Positions 22,274-31,334 of a stretch of DNA of 43,494 bases are shown here, one piece after another; within the stretch, counting starts at the first letter, position 1; each line of letters begins with the position of its first letter. A model generated the notes under the pieces. It had not been told where the DNA came from and did not search any database. It saw only the letters and a list, made by a program, of their open reading frames with translations. Origin of the DNA: Clostridia bacterium (GTDB lineage: Bacteria; Bacillota; Clostridia; Oscillospirales; Acutalibacteraceae); NCBI GenBank assembly GCA_017549285.1, contig JAFYVE010000039.1:1-43494 (forward strand), given 5' to 3'. The translations under genes and the position numbers were made by a program.

Positions 22274-23395
22274 ATGTTACAGTACGAAGAACTCAGACTT
22301 AAACTCAGAAAATCAGAAGAGCCAATCAAGGAACTTGCAGAGGCTCTCGGTCTTAAAGCTATGCAGAAAGAAATCGAAGAACTTGAGCTCAAGGCTGCTC
22401 AGGAAGAATTCTGGAACGACATTGAAAACAGCCAGAAGGTACTTCAGAGAACAGCTATGCTCAAGGGCAAAGTTGAAAAATACAATAAACTGTGCGAAGA
22501 CTATGAAGACACAATGACACTCATTGAACTCGCTGACGACGAAGGCGACGAATCAATGATTGACGAATGCACCGAAGCTGTTGAAAGAGTTATTGCAGAC
22601 CTCGATTCTCAGACACTTTCAACTCTTCTTACAGGTGAATATGACTCAAAGAATGCAATCCTCACATTCCACGCAGGTTCAGGCGGAACAGAAGCTCAGG
22701 ATTGGGCTATGATGCTTTTCAGAATGTACCACAGATGGGGTGAACGTCACGGTTTCAAGACAACTACAGTCGACTATCTTGACGGTGACGAAGCAGGCAT
22801 CAAGTCAGCTACAATCCTCGTTGAAGGTGACAATGCTTACGGATACCTCAAGGGCGAAATGGGTGTTCACAGACTTGTGCGTATTTCTCCCTTTGATGCT
22901 TCGGGCAGAAGACACACTTCTTTTGCATCTCTTGAAGTTATGCCCGAAATCGACGACACAGTCGAGGTAGACATCAACCCTGCAGATATCAAGATGGACG
23001 TTTACCGTGCAAGCGGTGCCGGCGGTCAGAAGGTTAATAAGACTTCATCAGCCGTACGTCTTACACATATCCCCACAGGTATCGTTGTTGCCAGCCAGGT
23101 TGAACGAAGCCAATATCAGAACCGTGACGTGGCTATGAGAATGCTCAAATCAAAGCTTATCGAAATCAAAGAGAGAGAAAATCTTGAAAAGATTGAAGAT
23201 ATCAAGGGTGAGCAGAGAGAAATCACATGGGGCAGCCAGATCCGTTCTTACGTCTTTATGCCCTACACTCTTGCAAAGGACACAAGAACAGGTTTTGAAA
23301 ACGGCAACATCAACGCTGTTATGGACGGCGACATTGACGGATTTATCACAGCATACCTTAAAATGCAGGCTAACGAAAAGCTTGCAAACGGATAA
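22274..23395 (+). CDS. prfB: Peptide chain release factor 2
   Basis: RF2 recognises UGA and UAA and triggers peptide release on the ribosome. The 373-residue protein has an N-terminal helical domain, the SPF recognition motif in RISPFDASGRRHTSFA near residue 205, and the catalytic AGGQKVNKT near 250. The reading frame is continuous from the ATG. There is no CUUUGA slippery site or internal UGA after about codon 25, so the usual autoregulatory frameshift is absent. TAGGAG precedes the start. Only 2 bp separate its stop from the metal-binding lipoprotein gene, so the two are probably co-transcribed. Confidence 0.93.
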   Translation: MLQYEELRLKLRKSEEPIKELAEALGLKAMQKEIEELELKAAQEEFWNDIENSQKVLQRTAMLKGKVEKYNKLCEDYEDTMTLIELADDEGDESMIDECTEAVERVIADLDSQTLSTLLTGEYDSKNAILTFHAGSGGTEAQDWAMMLFRMYHRWGERHGFKTTTVDYLDGDEAGIKSATILVEGDNAYGYLKGEMGVHRLVRISPFDASGRRHTSFASLEVMPEIDDTVEVDINPADIKMDVYRASGAGGQKVNKTSSAVRLTHIPTGIVVASQVERSQYQNRDVAMRMLKSKLIEIKERENLEKIEDIKGEQREITWGSQIRSYVFMPYTLAKDTRTGFENGNINAVMDGDIDGFITAYLKMQANEKLANG

Positions 23396-23397
23396 TT

Positions 23398-24345
23398 ATG
23401 AAAAAACTGGTTTTATTACTTCTTTCTTTTATTCTTATTTTTTCATTCACGGCTTGTACGGATTACACGCCCGACATCCCCGAAAATGACGGCAAACCTG
23501 TCGTTGTAACAACTGTTTTCTCCGTTTATGACTGGACACGCAACATTACGGGTGACAAGTGCAACGTCATTTATCTTGACAGAAGCGGTGCGGATATGCA
23601 CTCTTTTGAACCTGTAGCAAGTGATATTGCTCTCATTTCAAAGGCTGATGTATTTATTCACATCGGTGGTGTTTCGGACAAGTGGGTAGCTTCTGCAATT
23701 GAATCTGCAAACAATGATTCACTCAAAGTTCTTTCTCTGATGACCGTTACGGGTGTCCTTGAAGAAGAAACAGTTGAGGGTATGCAGACCCACGACCACG
23801 AAGACAAAAACACCGACGAATTTGACGAACACATCTGGCTTTCACTCAGAAAGGCTCAGACTTCGGTTGATGCAATCTGCAAAGTGCTCTGTGAATCAGA
23901 CAGCGTGAATGCTGAAACCTACAAAGCAAATGCAGATGCTTATAACTCAAAGCTCAATGCACTCGACGGAAAATTCGTATCACTTATGTCAGGTGCAACA
24001 CGTAACACAATCCTTGTTGCTGACAGATTTCCGTTCAGATATCTGACAGAGGATTACGGCATTGAATACTTTGCCGCATTCCCCGGTTGTTCAGCGGAAT
24101 CGGAAGCCAGCTTTGAAACAATGACATTTCTCATTGAAAAAACAAAAGAGCTTTCACTCCCCTGCATTCTCATAATCGAGAATTCAGACGGCAAGCTTGC
24201 AGACACAATAACCCGTGAAACAGGCGCAAAAGTACTCACCCTCGGCTCATGTCAGTCAGTGACTCAGGCTGAAGCCGAAAACGGACTTACTTATCTTTCC
24301 GTAATGGAAAACAATCTCACAACCTTAATGGAGGCACTCTCTTAA
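23398..24345 (+). CDS. Zn/Mn-type ABC importer substrate-binding lipoprotein
   Basis: A 315-residue lipoprotein of the ZnuA/TroA cluster 9 family, capturing Zn(II) or Mn(II) outside the membrane. The lipobox is FTAC with Cys20. His68 in DMHSFEP and the His in DEHIWLS are metal ligands. At the usual third-His position the protein reads ADRFPF, so Asp replaces His, and the last ligand loop ends GSCQ. A short HDHED loop lies near residue 130. The gene follows prfB by 2 bp and overlaps the ATPase gene by one base. Metal identity is not certain. Confidence 0.87.
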   Translation: MKKLVLLLLSFILIFSFTACTDYTPDIPENDGKPVVVTTVFSVYDWTRNITGDKCNVIYLDRSGADMHSFEPVASDIALISKADVFIHIGGVSDKWVASAIESANNDSLKVLSLMTVTGVLEEETVEGMQTHDHEDKNTDEFDEHIWLSLRKAQTSVDAICKVLCESDSVNAETYKANADAYNSKLNALDGKFVSLMSGATRNTILVADRFPFRYLTEDYGIEYFAAFPGCSAESEASFETMTFLIEKTKELSLPCILIIENSDGKLADTITRETGAKVLTLGSCQSVTQAEAENGLTYLSVMENNLTTLMEALS

Positions 24346-25055
24346 TGGCACTAATATCCTGCAGAAACGTATCACTCGCATATGAAGGCAACACAATTGT
24401 CACGGGTCTTGACTTCACCGTAAGTCAAGGTGACTATCTGTGTATTGTAGGCGAAAACGGTTCGGGCAAAAGCACACTTATGAAGGCTTTGCTCGGGCTT
24501 AAAAAAGTTTCTCAGGGTGAGATTTCATTCGGTGACTCCCTTAAAAAGAAAAATATCGGTTATCTGCCTCAACAGACGGAGGTTCAGCGTGATTTTCCCG
24601 CAAATGTGCGTGAAGTTGTGCTTTCAGGCTGTCTTTCAACGGGCAGATTCAATCCATTCTACACAAAAGAGGACAAGCTCAGAGCCGACAGAAATATGGA
24701 ACTTCTCGGCATAAAGGACATTGAAAAAAAGTGTTACAGAGAGCTTTCAGGCGGTCAGCAGCAGAGAGTTCTGCTCGCAAGGGCTTTGTGTGCTGCAGAC
24801 AGACTTCTCATTCTCGATGAACCTGCAGCAGGTCTTGACCCTGTTGTGACAGAAGAGCTTTACTCAATTATAAATTCACTCAATAAAGACCACGATATGA
24901 CAATCATTATGGTTTCACACGATATAGGTCACGCCGTAAACAATGCAACTCACATCCTTCATATCGGCAACACTCCTCTTTTCTGCGGAACAAAAGAAGA
25001 ATATCTTTCTTCCGAAGCTTTTCACCGTATTTCGGGCAAAGGAGGGACTGTATAA
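24345..25055 (+). CDS. Zn/Mn-type ABC importer ATPase
   Basis: A 236-residue ATPase of the ZnuC/MntB type. Walker A GENGSGKST is near residue 37, the signature LSGGQQQR near 130, Walker B LLILDEP near 150, and the switch His lies in VSHDIGH. TAATG joins the previous stop to this start, with GGAGG 10 nt upstream. It powers the permease encoded 2 bp downstream. Confidence 0.9.
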   Translation: MALISCRNVSLAYEGNTIVTGLDFTVSQGDYLCIVGENGSGKSTLMKALLGLKKVSQGEISFGDSLKKKNIGYLPQQTEVQRDFPANVREVVLSGCLSTGRFNPFYTKEDKLRADRNMELLGIKDIEKKCYRELSGGQQQRVLLARALCAADRLLILDEPAAGLDPVVTEELYSIINSLNKDHDMTIIMVSHDIGHAVNNATHILHIGNTPLFCGTKEEYLSSEAFHRISGKGGTV

Positions 25056-25057
25056 AG

Positions 25058-25891
25058 ATGTTTGAAACCCTCACATATTATTTTCAGTTTGACTTCGTGA
25101 AATACGCATTTGTTGCAGGTATTCTTGTGTCACTCTGTGCCGCACTTTTAGGCGTATGTCTTGTACTGAAACGTTACTCAATGATTGGTGACGGTCTTTC
25201 ACACGTGGCATTCGGAGCGATTGCAATTGCCGCAGTTTTAAAACTCGCACCGATGTATTTCACATTACCCGTAACAATAGTTGCCGCAGTAATACTTCTG
25301 AGAATGGGGCAGAATTCAAAAATCAAAGGCGATGCCGCAATAGCGATGCTCTCGGTGGGGGCTCTTGCAATGGGATATCTCCTTATGAATGTATTCTCCA
25401 CAAATGCAAACATCAGCGGTGACGTGTGCACAACGCTTTTCGGCTCAACTTCAATTCTCACTCTCTCAGCAACGGATGTTTACACCTGTATAATCCTTGC
25501 GGCAGTTGTGATAACGGCATACATACTTTTTTACAACCGTATTTTTGCCGTCACATTCGATGAAAACTTTGCATCGGCAACAGGCACAAAATCATCTGTT
25601 TATAATTTTTCACTTGCTGTGCTTACGGCACTTGTTATTGTAATTGCGATGAATCTTGTGGGTGCGCTTCTTATTTCTGCTCTTATTATTTTCCCCGCAC
25701 TCGCTGCTATGCGTGTTTTCAGAAGTTTCAGAAGCGTCACAATCTGCGCATCAGTTATTTCCGTAGGATGTTCTCTTGCAGGTATACTCGTTTCCGTACT
25801 TGCCGATACACCCGTAGGTGCCACAATAGTTGCGGCAGATATATGCATTTTCATAGTTTTTGCAATAATCGGAAAAATCAAAAAAGCATAA
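25058..25891 (+). CDS. Zn/Mn-type ABC importer permease
   Basis: A 277-residue permease of the ZnuB/MntC family with about eight membrane segments. The conserved GDGLSHVAFGAIAIA near residues 44-58 and the late NLVGALLISALIIFPALAA, which contacts the ATPase, are diagnostic. A GTPxGA-like DTPVGATIV closes the family core. It is the last gene of the metal importer. A hairpin (25902-25933) follows before the next gene. Confidence 0.9.
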   Translation: MFETLTYYFQFDFVKYAFVAGILVSLCAALLGVCLVLKRYSMIGDGLSHVAFGAIAIAAVLKLAPMYFTLPVTIVAAVILLRMGQNSKIKGDAAIAMLSVGALAMGYLLMNVFSTNANISGDVCTTLFGSTSILTLSATDVYTCIILAAVVITAYILFYNRIFAVTFDENFASATGTKSSVYNFSLAVLTALVIVIAMNLVGALLISALIIFPALAAMRVFRSFRSVTICASVISVGCSLAGILVSVLADTPVGATIVAADICIFIVFAIIGKIKKA

Positions 25892-25901
25892 TTCAGCCTT
25901 C

Positions 25902-25933
25902 AAAGGGAAAAACATTTAAAGATAATTCCCTTT
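25902..25933 (+). promoter_or_regulatory. Intercistronic hairpin before tepA-like gene
   Basis: AAAGGGAA / TTCCCTTT forms an 8-bp stem ending directly at the AAGGAG ribosome binding site (25934-25939). It lacks a T tract, so it is not a typical terminator. It may process or stabilise the message or affect initiation. Confidence 0.45.
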
Positions 25934-25948
25934 AAGGAGAACTGAAAA

Positions 25949-26701
25949 ATGCAGAAAAAGAAAAATACAACACCTTACGGTTTTACATTTCCGTCACCTT
26001 TTTCAGCTGAAGAAAATCAGTCGGGTGACAACGACAACTCTCCCGAAAAACAGGATTCATCCTGTGACGGAAGCGTTACAATAAACAAAAACGGCCATTT
26101 CATTCATTGTCTTACAATCATCGGTCAGGTGGAGGGACATTATCTCCTGCCATCGGGGACAAAAGCTACGAAGTATGAGCACGTCATTCCTCAGCTTGTG
26201 GCAATTGAAGAAAGCAACGAAGTGGAAGGTCTTATAGTAATACTCAACACCGTCGGTGGTGACATTGAAGCAGGTCTTGCCCTCGCAGAGCTTATCGCAG
26301 GGATGAAAAAGCCTGTTGTGTCACTCGTGCTCGGAGGAGGTCACTCAATCGGCGTCCCCCTTGCAGTTTCGGCAAAGAAGTCATTTATAGTGCCGTCAGC
26401 CACAATGACGGTGCATCCCGTAAGAATGAACGGGCTCGTTTTAGGTGTTCCTCAGACACTCAACTATTTTCAGAATATGCAGGAAAGAATCGTCCGCTTT
26501 GTCTGTGACAACTCAGGCATTTCCCCAGACAGATTCAGAGAGCTTATGCACGCAACGGGCGGTGAGCTTGTAACAGACGTAGGAACAGTCCTCGGCGGTG
26601 AAACAGCCGTAAAAGAAGGGCTCATAGACTATGTGGGCACACTCGGTGATGCGATGGAGTGCCTTTACGGGATGATTAAAGAACAGACAGACAAACAATA
26701 A
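25949..26701 (+). CDS. TepA-like ClpP-fold protease
   Basis: A 250-residue cytoplasmic protein of the ClpP/crotonase fold, like Bacillus TepA (YmfB), linked to protein secretion and signal peptide degradation. A polar N-terminal tail of about 40 residues precedes the domain. [18 protein letters not shown] is the family start of the active region, Ser133 lies in GGGHSIGV and His156 in TVHPVR. The final codons CAA TAA fall within repeat copy R7, so the repeat supplies the stop. It precedes ftsK, as tepA does in many Firmicutes. Confidence 0.85.
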   Translation: MQKKKNTTPYGFTFPSPFSAEENQSGDNDNSPEKQDSSCDGSVTINKNGHFIHCLTIIGQVEGHYLLPSGTKATKYEHVIPQLVAIEESNEVEGLIVILNTVGGDIEAGLALAELIAGMKKPVVSLVLGGGHSIGVPLAVSAKKSFIVPSATMTVHPVRMNGLVLGVPQTLNYFQNMQERIVRFVCDNSGISPDRFRELMHATGGELVTDVGTVLGGETAVKEGLIDYVGTLGDAMECLYGMIKEQTDKQ

Positions 26702-26733
26702 TTTATCGAGCTGAAGCTCGATAAATTATTGAA
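26693..26733 (-). repeat. Dispersed palindromic repeat, short copy R7
   Basis: AATAATTTATCGAGCT and AGCTCGATAAATTATT make a perfect 16-bp stem around GA. Both arms are of the CAATA type. The copy overlaps the 3' end of the tepA-like gene. Confidence 0.7.
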
Positions 26734-26869
26734 TGAATAATGAATAATTTCGGAAGCCCTGCGGGCTTGAATTATATCAATGGTGTAAGGGGCAAAGCCC
26801 CTTCCGACATTATTATCTATTCTCTATTATTTCTTATCTAAAGAATTTATCACTCTCAAGGAGAATGTT
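26734..26869. repeat. Hairpin module and leader before ftsK
   Basis: 26751-26807 is an inverse copy of the GGAAGGGC...GGCTTCCGA hairpin module found at 14685 and 43403. The rest is AT-rich. I see no convincing promoter for ftsK here. Confidence 0.5.
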
Positions 26870-29449
26870 ATGGCTGAAAAGAAGAAACAGACTCAGACAA
26901 AACAGCAGAACACATCAAAGAAAACCGATGTGATTCCGAAAAAGAAAAAGCCTACAAAGGCTGAAATGGAACAGCTTCGCATGGAGGAAGAAATCCGCAA
27001 AGCTGAGTACATAAAGAAAAGAAACCAGACAGCGGCACTCATTATCTTTGCCGTTTCACTCGTGCTGTTCAGCATCGTGCTTATCCCTGCAGATAAAGGC
27101 ACAATGTGGTACGGCATCAGAGGTTTTGTGTTCGGTCTTCTCGGTTATTCGGGCTTTATGTTACCATGCGTTATGGTTTATACAGCCATAATGATGTCTA
27201 TGGAGAAAATGAAGCAGTCAATCGGAATTAAAATTGCTCAGGGTGTGGCACTCACACTCTTTATAAGTGCGCTGATGTTTGTTATCACTCACGACGGCGG
27301 TCTCTCATTCGGTGCAGACATAAAGAGCGAATTCCTTCTCTATTTCGACCACAGAAAAATAGGCTGGGGCATATTCGGTGCAATAATCGGTGAAGCTCTT
27401 ATGCTCATAGGTTCATCAAAAGCTCCTGCCGTTGCAATTCTTATCATTCTCATTTTCCTTGCATTTATGTTCCTTACAGGCTTCACACTCATAAAACTCA
27501 TTCAGGAAGTAAAAAAACCTGCAAAGAAAGCGGCTGATAAAATTAACGAAGCAAAGCAGAACATTCTTTTTGATTTCGATAATATTGATGAAGAAACAGG
27601 CGAAGTTCAGCCTCGCAAAAAGAGAAGCCACCTCTTTGTTTATAACGATGAAGACCTAGTTTCTGAACCCGTAAACGAAGAGCCTCCCGTTATAAGTGAA
27701 GAACCTCCGATTGAAGATATTCCCTTTGATATTCCCGCAGAAGCTCCTCCCGTAAAAACGGAAGAACCCGTTGAGGAACCTGTTCAGGAAGAAATTAAGG
27801 ATATCTTTGCCCTTGCAGTTGAAAAACAGGCAGCAGAAGAAGAAAAGAAACTTTCAAAATCAGAAATTGACTCAGCAAAGGAATCTGTAACATCCGAAAT
27901 CGAAAATGCAGAAGCCGAAGAGCCCGAAGAAGAAAACTATATTCTTCCGCCCCTTGACTGTCTGCGTATGCCCGTAAAGAGCACAAGAACTGCTTCTCAG
28001 GCAGACCTCAAGGCAACAGCAGACAAACTTATTGAGGCTCTTAACAGTTTCAATGTTGCGGCAACCGTCGTTGACGTTGTTCCCGGTCCTTCTGTTACAA
28101 GATATGAATTAGCCCCCGCACCCGGTGTCAAAATCAGCAAGTTCACGGGTCTTGCAGACGACCTTGCGCTTCACCTTGCAGCTCCTGCAGGCGTGCGTAT
28201 TGAAGCTCCTATTCCCAACAAATCCGCAATCGGTATCGAAGTGCCCAACAGAGGCAGAACGACCGTCACAATGCGTGAAATCGTTGACAGTGATATTTAC
28301 AGAAGCTCAAAGAGTAAGCTCAATGTTGCCCTCGGTAAGGATATCGCAGGTAACGTTGTGTGTGCTGACCTTGCAAAGATGCCCCACCTTCTTGTTGCAG
28401 GTACAACAGGCTCAGGTAAGTCAGTCTGCCTTAACTCAATGATTGTAAGTATTCTCTACAACGCAAAACCCAGCGAAGTAAAAATTCTTCTCATAGACCC
28501 GAAATCAGTTGAATTTGCAGTTTACAACGGTATCCCCCATCTTCTTGTTCCCGTTGTTTCAGACCCGAGAAAGGCAGCAGGTGCTCTTGGTTGGGCTGTA
28601 ACCGAAATGGTCAACAGATACAACACGTTCACCACAACGGGTGTGCGTGACATCGGCACATATAATAAACTCTGTGAACAGGACACAACACTAAAAAAGA
28701 TGCCTCAGATTGTCATTGTTATCGACGAGCTTTCTGACCTTATGTCGGTAGCTCCCTCAGAAGTTGAAGGCTCCATAACAAGACTGGCACAGATGGCTCG
28801 TGCAGCAGGTATGCACCTTGTTGTAGCAACTCAGAGACCCTCGGTTGACGTTATCACAGGTCTTATCAAGGCAAATATTCCCTCAAGAATCGCTCTTTCT
28901 GTTTCTTCTCAGGTTGACTCAAGAACAATTCTTGACGCATCAGGCGCCGAAAAGCTCCTGGGTCTCGGAGATATGCTCTTCAATCCCATAGGCAAATCAA
29001 AGCCTCAGCGTGTTCAGGGCTGTTACCTCTCAGACGAAGAAATCGAAAAGGTTGTTGAGTTTGTAAAAACTCAGGAAGCAACATCATACAGCGACGATAT
29101 TCAGCAGGAAATCGACAAGCAGGCTCTTGCGGCAGCGCCCAAGAAGGGCAACAAGGAAGAAGGCGGCGGTCAGGTTTCCGATGCAGACAACGAAATTATT
29201 CTTAAAGCAGCAGAACTTGTAATTGACAATCCCGACAAGGCTTCTATTTCATCACTTCAGCGTCACTTAAGCCTCGGCTTCGCAAAAGCAGGCAGAATTA
29301 TGGACGCCCTTGAAGACAGAGGTGTAGTAGGCCCTCACGCAGGAAGCAAGCCCAGAAAGGTACTTCTCACAAAAGCTCAGTGGTACGAAATGAATGCTAT
29401 GGCAACAAGCTCCCCTGCAGATATTGACGGAGAAACAGACGATGAATGA
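26870..29449 (+). CDS. ftsK: FtsK/SpoIIIE-family DNA translocase
   Basis: An 859-residue membrane-bound motor that pumps chromosomal DNA through the division or sporulation septum. A Lys-rich start is followed by four or five membrane segments (about 50-215), an acidic Pro/Glu linker (about 225-360), and the alpha and beta domains. Walker A GTTGSGKS lies near 510, with LLIDPKSVEF and VIVIDELSDLM (Walker B) behind it. The gamma winged-helix domain fills the last 80 residues (SISSLQRHLSLGFAKAGRIM). GGAG precedes the ATG. Its last 8 bp overlap the next gene. FtsK versus SpoIIIE cannot be decided from sequence alone. Confidence 0.92.
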   Translation: MAEKKKQTQTKQQNTSKKTDVIPKKKKPTKAEMEQLRMEEEIRKAEYIKKRNQTAALIIFAVSLVLFSIVLIPADKGTMWYGIRGFVFGLLGYSGFMLPCVMVYTAIMMSMEKMKQSIGIKIAQGVALTLFISALMFVITHDGGLSFGADIKSEFLLYFDHRKIGWGIFGAIIGEALMLIGSSKAPAVAILIILIFLAFMFLTGFTLIKLIQEVKKPAKKAADKINEAKQNILFDFDNIDEETGEVQPRKKRSHLFVYNDEDLVSEPVNEEPPVISEEPPIEDIPFDIPAEAPPVKTEEPVEEPVQEEIKDIFALAVEKQAAEEEKKLSKSEIDSAKESVTSEIENAEAEEPEEENYILPPLDCLRMPVKSTRTASQADLKATADKLIEALNSFNVAATVVDVVPGPSVTRYELAPAPGVKISKFTGLADDLALHLAAPAGVRIEAPIPNKSAIGIEVPNRGRTTVTMREIVDSDIYRSSKSKLNVALGKDIAGNVVCADLAKMPHLLVAGTTGSGKSVCLNSMIVSILYNAKPSEVKILLIDPKSVEFAVYNGIPHLLVPVVSDPRKAAGALGWAVTEMVNRYNTFTTTGVRDIGTYNKLCEQDTTLKKMPQIVIVIDELSDLMSVAPSEVEGSITRLAQMARAAGMHLVVATQRPSVDVITGLIKANIPSRIALSVSSQVDSRTILDASGAEKLLGLGDMLFNPIGKSKPQRVQGCYLSDEEIEKVVEFVKTQEATSYSDDIQQEIDKQALAAAPKKGNKEEGGGQVSDADNEIILKAAELVIDNPDKASISSLQRHLSLGFAKAGRIMDALEDRGVVGPHAGSKPRKVLLTKAQWYEMNAMATSSPADIDGETDDE

Positions 29450-31334
29450 CTTTTTACCTGTAAACAAAGAGGATATGGAAAAACGGGGATGGGACAGACC
29501 TGATTTCGTTTATGTCAGTGGTGATGCATATGTAGATCACCCCAGTTTCGGTGCATCCATAATCACCCGTGTTCTCGAAAATGCAGGTTACAAAGTTGCA
29601 TTCCTTTCTCAGCCTGACTGGAGAAGTGACAGGGATTTCACCCGTTTCGGCAGACCGAAATATGGTTTCCTCGTTTCATCGGGCAATATAGATTCAATGG
29701 TGGCACACTACACCGTTGCAAAAAGACTCAGAACATCAGATGCATACACTCCCGGCGGAGTTATGGGCAAACGTCCCGACAGAGCCGTTGATGTATACTG
29801 CAAAAAAATCAGAAGCATTTATGGTGACATTCCCGTTATAATCGGCGGACTTGAAGCATCACTCCGAAGATTTGCCCATTACGATTACTGGGATGATGCA
29901 ATTCGTCCTTCAATTCTCATTTCATCGGATGCTGACCTTCTCATTTTCGGTATGGGTGAAAAGCAGATTATTGAAATTGCAGACAGACTCCGTGACGGCT
30001 TCGATGTAAAAGATATAAGAGATATAAAGGGCACCTGTTATAAATGCGATGTCCGTGAAACACCCTACACGGGTACGGAATGTCCCTCTTTTGAAAATGT
30101 ATGCAACAGCAAGAAGGAATATGCTGTTTCATGCCGTATACAGCAGGATGAACAGGACTTTTTCAGAGGCAGAGCAATAAAGCAGAAACACGGCAAGGTT
30201 ATGCTTGTGCAGAATGAGCCGATGATGCCCCTTTCAACAGAAGAGCTCGACAAAGTATATGAGCTCCCCTATATGAGAAAATGGCATCCGTCTTATGATA
30301 AGCTCGGCGGTGTGCCCGGACTCGAAGAAGTCGAATTTTCAATCACTCATGTCCGTGGGTGTTTCGGTGCGTGTAATTTCTGCTCTCTTGCATTCCATCA
30401 GGGCAGATACATAACCTCAAGAAGTAAAGAATCTATAGTAAAAGAGGCAAAGCTTCTCACAACACTCGATGGCTTCAAAGGCTATATCCACGATATCGGA
30501 GGCCCATCGGCAAACTTCCGTCATCCCTCCTGCAAAGGGCAGGAAGAAAGAGGACTCTGCAAAGCTAAAAAATGTCTTGCTCCCACTCCCTGCAAAAATC
30601 TTATTGCAGACCAGAGTGAATACCTTGATATTTTAAGAACTGTCAGAGATCTTCCGAAAATCAAAAAGGTTTTTGTCCGTTCAGGCATAAGATTTGACTA
30701 TATGTTAGAGGATAAAAGCGAAGCATTCTTCAAGGAACTTGTTCAGCATCACGTCAGCGGTCAGCTCAAGGTTGCTCCCGAGCATTGTTCTGCAATGGTT
30801 CTTGATAAAATGGGTAAACCCCATATCGAAACATATATAAAATTTGTAAAAAGATATTTTGAGCTGAGCAAATCGGCAGGTAAGGAGCAGTATGTTGTTC
30901 CATACCTTATGTCATCACATCCGGGAAGCACTCTCAATGATGCAATCGAACTCGCTCTTTTCATAAAATCACAGAAGCTCCACCCCGAGCAGGTGCAGGA
31001 CTTCTACCCCACACCGGGCACAATTTCAACGGCAATGTTCTATACAGAACTTGACCCTTATACGCTCGAAAAGGTTTTTGTGGCAAAGAATTCACACGAT
31101 AAAGCTATGCAGAGAGCCCTCATAAGATATTTTGACCCGAAAAACCAGACAATGGTTGAAGAAGCTCTCATAAAAGCAAGAAGAACAGACCTTATCGGCA
31201 ACGGCCCCGATTGTCTTATAAAAGGCTCACAAAAATTCAATCAGGCAAAAAGACAGACTATCAGACGTAAACCTTCAAACGGCTCAAATGACAGGAAAGC
31301 AAGGATCAATGAAAAAAAGAAAACCCGTTACTAA
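29442..31334 (+). CDS. YgiQ-family radical SAM protein
   Basis: A 630-residue cytoplasmic radical SAM protein of the YgiQ family. The N-terminal domain begins with RPDFVYVSGDAYVDHPSFG. The cluster motif CFGACNFC near residue 306 binds the 4Fe-4S/SAM centre. A second Cys-rich stretch, KGTCYKCDVRETPY, lies near 200, and CKAKKCLAPTPC near 380 may bind another metal. The lysine/arginine-rich tail is typical. The ATG at 29442 overlaps the ftsK stop. A longer upstream reading lies wholly within ftsK. The reaction catalysed by this family is not established. Confidence 0.88.
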   Translation: MNDFLPVNKEDMEKRGWDRPDFVYVSGDAYVDHPSFGASIITRVLENAGYKVAFLSQPDWRSDRDFTRFGRPKYGFLVSSGNIDSMVAHYTVAKRLRTSDAYTPGGVMGKRPDRAVDVYCKKIRSIYGDIPVIIGGLEASLRRFAHYDYWDDAIRPSILISSDADLLIFGMGEKQIIEIADRLRDGFDVKDIRDIKGTCYKCDVRETPYTGTECPSFENVCNSKKEYAVSCRIQQDEQDFFRGRAIKQKHGKVMLVQNEPMMPLSTEELDKVYELPYMRKWHPSYDKLGGVPGLEEVEFSITHVRGCFGACNFCSLAFHQGRYITSRSKESIVKEAKLLTTLDGFKGYIHDIGGPSANFRHPSCKGQEERGLCKAKKCLAPTPCKNLIADQSEYLDILRTVRDLPKIKKVFVRSGIRFDYMLEDKSEAFFKELVQHHVSGQLKVAPEHCSAMVLDKMGKPHIETYIKFVKRYFELSKSAGKEQYVVPYLMSSHPGSTLNDAIELALFIKSQKLHPEQVQDFYPTPGTISTAMFYTELDPYTLEKVFVAKNSHDKAMQRALIRYFDPKNQTMVEEALIKARRTDLIGNGPDCLIKGSQKFNQAKRQTIRRKPSNGSNDRKARINEKKKTRY

